Shown: piece by piece, positions 58,962 to 64,000 of the stretch
Layout: every line of letters begins with the position of its first letter
Position numbering within the stretch: the stretch's first letter is position 1
Source of the DNA: Burhinus oedicnemus
Taxonomy: Eukaryota; Chordata; Aves; Charadriiformes; Burhinidae
Reading direction: 5' to 3'
DNA length: 64,000 nt
NCBI GenBank assembly: GCA_008921705.1
Contig: VFFE01008908.1
Location: 1,775,538 to 1,839,537 of the forward strand
The notes under the pieces: model-generated
Database searches by the model: none
Seen by the model: the letters and a program-made list of their open reading frames with translations, nothing else
What the model was told of the DNA's origin: nothing
Program-made: the position numbers and the translations under genes

Positions 58962-61774
58962 AGAGCCGCACCCAGCCACCCCACGGGCGTTAATTAAACC
59001 ATCCTCAGTTATTGAAATGGAAATTATATTTTTTCCCCTGTGTTTCCACCAGCATCCCAGCTCTTTTCTCCTCCTTACGAAGTTGCACGCCTCTCTCCTG
59101 TCCCCGTACCACTGCAGACCTGTGCAATTGTCCACCCGCTGCCGATGTTGACCAATTCGCTGTATATTCTAGTTTTTACGTTTGGGGAATTGTTAGCCGT
59201 GTTTGCTTTTGCTGGAAAGTTGCGGTTTCGCCACCAGACGCGCATCTTGCTCAACCCTGCCGCCCCCTGGCATAAGTAACAGCCCCGCGGGTCTTGGAGG
59301 AATTCAGCCACGTGCCCTCCCGGCTCCAATTTTGGGGAAATTTATATGGGGGTGGCAGGTGGGTGGCAGCACCCTGTCACCTCCCGCTCTGCCTCCAACC
59401 TTCGGGAGAGGGACATCTTCTTCCTTCCATGTGTGACCATGAAGTCTGGGGTATGGTTTGGGCAGATTTTACGAATTGTTTTGGCAAAAGACACTTTGCC
59501 TGCAAATCAGTTCCACCACCTGCACTGTAAACACGGCTCTTTCTTCCCAGTTCCCCTAAGCAGAGTTTCCATCCCCCCTCGGCTTCTCTGTACATTAAGG
59601 CTCAGACCAACTCTTCCCTAATCTCCTACAAAGCTGTATTCAGCCTGTTTTCAAAAAAGACAACCTAACACTCAAAGACCAAGTCGCGCTAGCTAGGTGT
59701 GTGGAAATCAGCGGTTTTTAAAATCCGCATTTAAACACTGCTGCTGTTCACGTTTTCCTTTCCCTCCTCTTCTTTTTGAGCCGAACACCACCCACGTGGC
59801 GACGTCGCAGGGGGCCGAGGGCTCTCCCCGTCCTGCTCTGCCTGAGACAGGAGGTCCCTGCCTCTCCGCACCCTCTGCATGGGGATGCCGGCAGCCCTTC
59901 CCAGATAGTCCGGGAAAGAGCGGATCCCTGTGCTCACCAGCGGCTCTGTAAGGCTTTGCCGCCGTCCCTTCTCACACCCTTCTGGGCCTGTACCCAGCTC
60001 TTCCCTCCCCAGGGAACGGGGAGACAAAGCTTGCTGCTCCGGGCTGGTGTTTCCTGCTCTGATTTTGAATTAGATTTTAACAGCGGTGCCACATTCAGTT
60101 CGGGTACAAACATGCCAATCTTTAACGAAAGGAGAAGGAGCTCCATATTTCCACCCTCCCTCCAACGCTCCCAAAGCAGACCCGCTGTTACTGTAAATCC
60201 TATTTTTCTACATACGCAATTAAGCAATAATGGAGAAGGGGGGGAAAAAAATCAGTGTCTTGCTCAGTAATTTTCCTGGCACGGTTAATCTAGAACTTTA
60301 AAGATCTCCTTACAACACCTCTGTATGATGTTTTATTACTACTATTTCTTTCTTCCTATAAAACTGAGTAAACTTAAAACGACCAGAAGACCTTTACTCT
60401 CAGGTGCAGGGTCACAGTGCGATGACCCAGAGAGTTTTATTTTGGTACAGCCCAGACCCACTTTATGGGCCGTAAGGATACCTGCTTTTACTGCACGGCT
60501 TGTACGATGTACCGTCCTGCACGCACGAAGGCGCAGGGTGCAGTGGCGGGCAGTCTGCCACCGCAGGAGACGATTAAAGCCTCTCCAGTATGAAACCCCT
60601 GTCTGCAGCCGAACGAGGGGATGGCCAAGGGGACAGGGCTCTTCTCCTCGTTGGATTGTAGGTGTAGAATTGGATTAGTGGAGTTTTTCTAATAAACGGG
60701 AATAAAGTTTGTTTCAGCAGCTGGTTTTTGTTTCCTGGCAAAAATAAATAAAAAAAAATTGGACCGAATCTAAATAAACACACCTGAGACTGAACTTGGG
60801 CACATCCTTAGCGGCAGCGTGGAAGGTGGGGAGGGCAGATGGAAAGCCCCAAGAGCAGAGGGATGAAGAAGCAGGTACAGCTCCAGCCACAATCTCAGCT
60901 GGAAGATGGGAGTTTCCTGCTGCAGAAATACTAAAAATTTGGTGTCACGTTAAAGAACGTGACATGTTTGCTCTGCAGCAAACCCTGGCGTGACACCTTC
61001 TGGGTAAATGTTCACACAAACTGGTGGCAAACTCAAAACTGGAGCGGGAAACCAGTTGCAGCAGGAGATACTGCGGGCAAACAAATGATTTCTAACGATG
61101 TCTGAAAACAATTAGTCTTTGCCCTCCTGTCGCTGCTCTGAAGAGATGCTCGCAAGCAAAGCACGACAGCCTGAGGGCAGAGGGTGGGACTGACAGTGGA
61201 AATCCAGGGCTCGCTAGGTCAAAAAGGACTTCCCAGCAATCTGGGGAGACTTGGGCTCATCTCACAGCAGCCGCCTACGGGAGCAGCCCCCCTTCATTTT
61301 GCGAGCACAGCCCCCCCCGAGCCGGGCTCCGCTTACCCAGCCACAGACGCTTCCTGGAGGGCAGGTTTTTTAATTTGCTGGCAAACGGCAAGAAAATTGA
61401 TTAAAATTGCAAAATACCTTTTCAAATCACTCATTTCCCTATCGCAGTCCTCCATGTAAATAAGTGACGGCTATCGTATTCCCAGCGCTCCGCTCCACAG
61501 CTGTTGAAAGCAGAGGGGCAAAGTGAGAAAAGGGGCCAGGAGCAAGACAGACTCTGAAAGTCTTCCTCTCTCCCCAAAAGGGCCCATTTTCCAGTATTTG
61601 CAAATCTTTCCGTGGCAGTTCCCATAGATAAAAATTTTAAGTCCTGATTTTTAAATCAAATGAACTAACGTCCTTCACTTATTGTAAGCCAAGGTTTGAT
61701 GAACAATATTTAAAATATAAGGTCACAAAACCAAGTGACCGGTGTTGACAACTTGAATGTTTTTTCTTTTCCTC

Positions 61775-61793
61775 AAAAAAAAAAAAAAAAAAA
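61775..61793 (+). repeat. A19 homopolymer
   Basis: Nineteen A residues followed by GAAGAAAAAA. No source element was recognised upstream. Confidence 0.9.
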
Positions 61794-62012
61794 GAAGAAA
61801 AAACCCCTGGGCTCCCCTGAGAATGGAAAGCATTTCTATTTATTCTCAGTGAACCGTTTTGGTATTTAGAAAGAATTTTGTTCGAAGCCTTTTACGCAAG
61901 GCATTTTATTACAGCCAAAGGTAGGAGCTACAACTCTATAACCCCAACAGTGTTTTTCCTTCATTAAGTCTTTGAAAGTCAATTAAAGGCTTTAGAAATT
62001 GCTTCCACGTTA

Positions 62013-62037
62013 AAAATAAATAAATAAATAAATAAAT
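62013..62037 (+). repeat. AAAT tetranucleotide microsatellite
   Basis: About five perfect AAAT/TAAA units follow a short A run. Confidence 0.9.
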
Positions 62038-64000
62038 CCATACCTAGCTCTGCTGCATGAAAACAGCACGGGGTAAGGGAGCACCTAAAGAGGTAACTGC
62101 ACTTCTTTAAAGCGTCTGTGATTCTCACTTCCACGGCATACCTGCATTTCTCATAACTATTCCCTTGTCATTTTCCATCTGCTCATAAAAAGCATCAGCA
62201 CTGAAATCCAATCCATAACTGTGGTTAAAATGGAGCTCCTGAACTAATGAATGAGATTGTAAGCAGCAATTCTCCGCAAAACCGACGGGCTGGCCCCCAC
62301 GGCCCAGGGTGCGATACCGTCACTGTCCTCAGTGCAATCCGCCTAAGGAGAGAGATATCCCAGTTCTCCGAAAATGGGCATGCACATTTATGTTCCTTAT
62401 AATATTCTTAACTTTTTCCAAGGGATCAATCTATACTAGTACGGATTATTACTTGGGAAAAGCTTTGAATTCAGCAAAATTCTTGGCTCTGGACCCCAAC
62501 CAGATGCAATCACTAAATGCAAGCCTGGGGACCGATCGATAGTTCCCTGCCCGGCGACTGCAGAACTCCCCTCATCCCCTCGTGCTCTCGTCACCGCTGA
62601 GCGTGACCGGGCTGATACAACACATTCCACAGTGTTTAGCCACAAGACCTCCAGCATTCAGGGATTTACCACAAATATTTTCATGCTCGAGGTTTTAATT
62701 AAAGGGAACCTACCTCCGCCCAGCAGCTCCCGGGGTGCCGAGCAGTGGGAGGGATGCGGGCAGCACCCCACCAACGCAGCACCCACGCATGCTCCAAATG
62801 GGGCACATGGGTCAAGCATGGTCGATCCACATCTCTTGACAACCCTATGGCTATTTTGGGGGGAACCTTTAATTTCCACGCAGCCTCTTCGCCGCTGCGT
62901 GAGATGCTCTGCTGCGGGCAGAGCCACCAGTCCCAACACGTCCCTGCACCTGGCAGTGGGGTGACACCACACGGAGCCAAGGGATGTCAGTGCCGGTGCT
63001 GCTGGGAACCACCTGGGATGCTGGCAGAGCCGCGTGGCTCTGCTTTCCACCGAGTAATGTTTTACAAGGGGGTCAAGGAGAGGCCAAAACAGAAAGTTAT
63101 GAAATGTCAAACTTGCTTTTTGCTAAACCCCAGTATTAATAGCGCGGAGGCCAGGCAGGCAGAGGGATTCATACGACATGAAATAACTCTCTCCAGGGCC
63201 AGCAAACCTCTTAGGTGGCTTCAGCCCTGCATCCGCGCCCTCAAACCAGCCAGGTGCATGAAGCATCGCTGCTGGATGTGCTGTTTTCCTGGAGATGATA
63301 AAGTAAACCGAGCAGTGACATCGCTTCTTCTGTTTTTCCCCTGTTGCAGGAGTTTAATCAGCAGCCCAAACCAAAACATTTGTGTTGGTAAAAAGATGGC
63401 TACAATTAATCTAAATCTAATAACTGGAATGTTTTCACTGGGGAATTAAAACAAATTATTTCTTTGCTATTGCATCTTCATCTCATTTACATTTTAATCC
63501 CAGTAGGATCTTGCTCTGTTATATTTGGAAAATGACTGTATAGAAAGGGAAAAACAACATGGTTGAAGTACTCAAAGATGCATCAAGAATTTTGCTATTA
63601 ACTTTTATGGCAGAAGTCTGGCTATGCCAAACCCCGAATGATTGAAAATTAGGACAAATACTGTGGTTTTTTCCAAACACGGCTGAATGCAGAGTCTGGT
63701 GGCATTTCAGATTGTGCACACAAACACGGGCAAACAAACAGCTGGGGCAGAAGGTTGTGATGAAGGTGTAATTACACATTAGCCAGAGCAGAGCAGGTCA
63801 CTCTTTCATTTGTACTGAAAGGGGACTTTTTACTGGAGGCCACTGTGTGCAGAGAGAAACCTCTGCCTTCCCACCCTGTGGTTCTCCATTCCCAGACTCA
63901 AGCCCTATTTTCCTTGCTGTGAGGTTTTACCACAGGATAATGAGTTCGTACCTTTTTGCTCAAGGTAAACATGTAGCGAAGAAAAGCACTTTAGTGTTGT

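Larger units (their letters stand above)
58540..58990 (-). promoter_or_regulatory. SLC16A7: CpG-island promoter of the transporter gene
   Basis: The block is very GC-rich with dense CpG dinucleotides, against an AT-rich background on both sides. It contains GC-box type runs (GGGGCGGGG at 58792-58800), a GGGAC pentamer repeat at 58772-58795, and C/G homopolymer tracts. It sits directly upstream of the start-codon exon. No TATA box is visible. The lack of coding matches in the long open frames on both strands fits an island rather than a gene. Confidence 0.75.
58991..64000. other. Upstream flank of the transporter, no gene recognised
   Basis: Unique sequence with moderate GC near the island and AT-rich beyond 61.6 kb. 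It has an A19 run (61775-61793) and an AAAT microsatellite (62013-62037). A CTCF-type core lies at 59257-59273. The longest open frame (62745-63449 plus, 234 codons) shows no domain and no splice context. Alternative first exons of the transporter could lie here but cannot be identified. Confidence 0.6.

Noticed and set aside
58537..59151. Open frames of about 200 codons on both strands over the CpG island
   Set aside because: GC-rich sequence lacks stop codons. The products are Pro/Arg/Gly-rich with no family match.
62745..63449. Open frame of 234 codons on the plus strand
   Set aside because: The longest open frame outside the transporter has no recognisable domain, runs through varied low-bias sequence and overlaps other equally open frames on both strands. 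Most likely chance.

Overview
The window looks like nuclear DNA from a bird. A turtle or crocodilian is less likely. The reasons are a multi-exon gene with GT-AG introns, 5'-truncated CR1 LINE copies ending in the ATTCTATG-type terminal repeat, faint MIR-like fossils, low overall repeat density, no Alu/B1-type SINEs and a CpG-island promoter. There are no bacterial-style operons, CRISPR arrays, rRNA genes or convincing tRNA genes.

One protein-coding gene is supported, on the minus strand. It is a proton-linked monocarboxylate transporter of the MCT1/MCT2 clade, best matched from memory to SLC16A7 (MCT2). I rebuilt the complete coding region as four coding exons in transcript order: 58313-58097, 41148-41005, 36154-35291 and 32461-32169. 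All three introns between them are phase 1 with GT-AG ends. The joined reading frame is open, 1518 nt including the stop, giving 505 residues. A further upstream noncoding exon is predicted to end at 58739 inside the CpG island.

Layout: 1-32168 is gene-poor DNA downstream of the transporter. It holds a large CR1 fragment (2972-3955), two MIR-like relics, a 101-bp inverted-repeat structure (23728-23828), a perfect 18-bp palindrome containing an AGGTCA/TGACCT nuclear-receptor-type element (24793-24810), and the unresolved 3' UTR of the transporter. The transporter body runs from 32169 to about 58.9 kb, with introns of about 2.8, 4.9 and 16.9 kb. The long first coding intron carries two clear CR1 copies, one possible CR1 relic, a MIR-like relic and simple repeats. 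The CpG island lies at about 58540-58990 and has G-quadruplex motifs on both strands. From 58991 to 64000 is upstream flank with no recognised gene.

The window contains no multi-gene system that I can support. The points most worth a second look are the unusual residues of this MCT2-like protein at normally conserved positions, the 17-nt poly-T run next to its last splice acceptor, the palindromic hormone-response-type element, the inverted repeat, and an isolated CpG-rich block at 340-690. All homology statements come from memory of protein families and repeat consensus sequences; no search was run.
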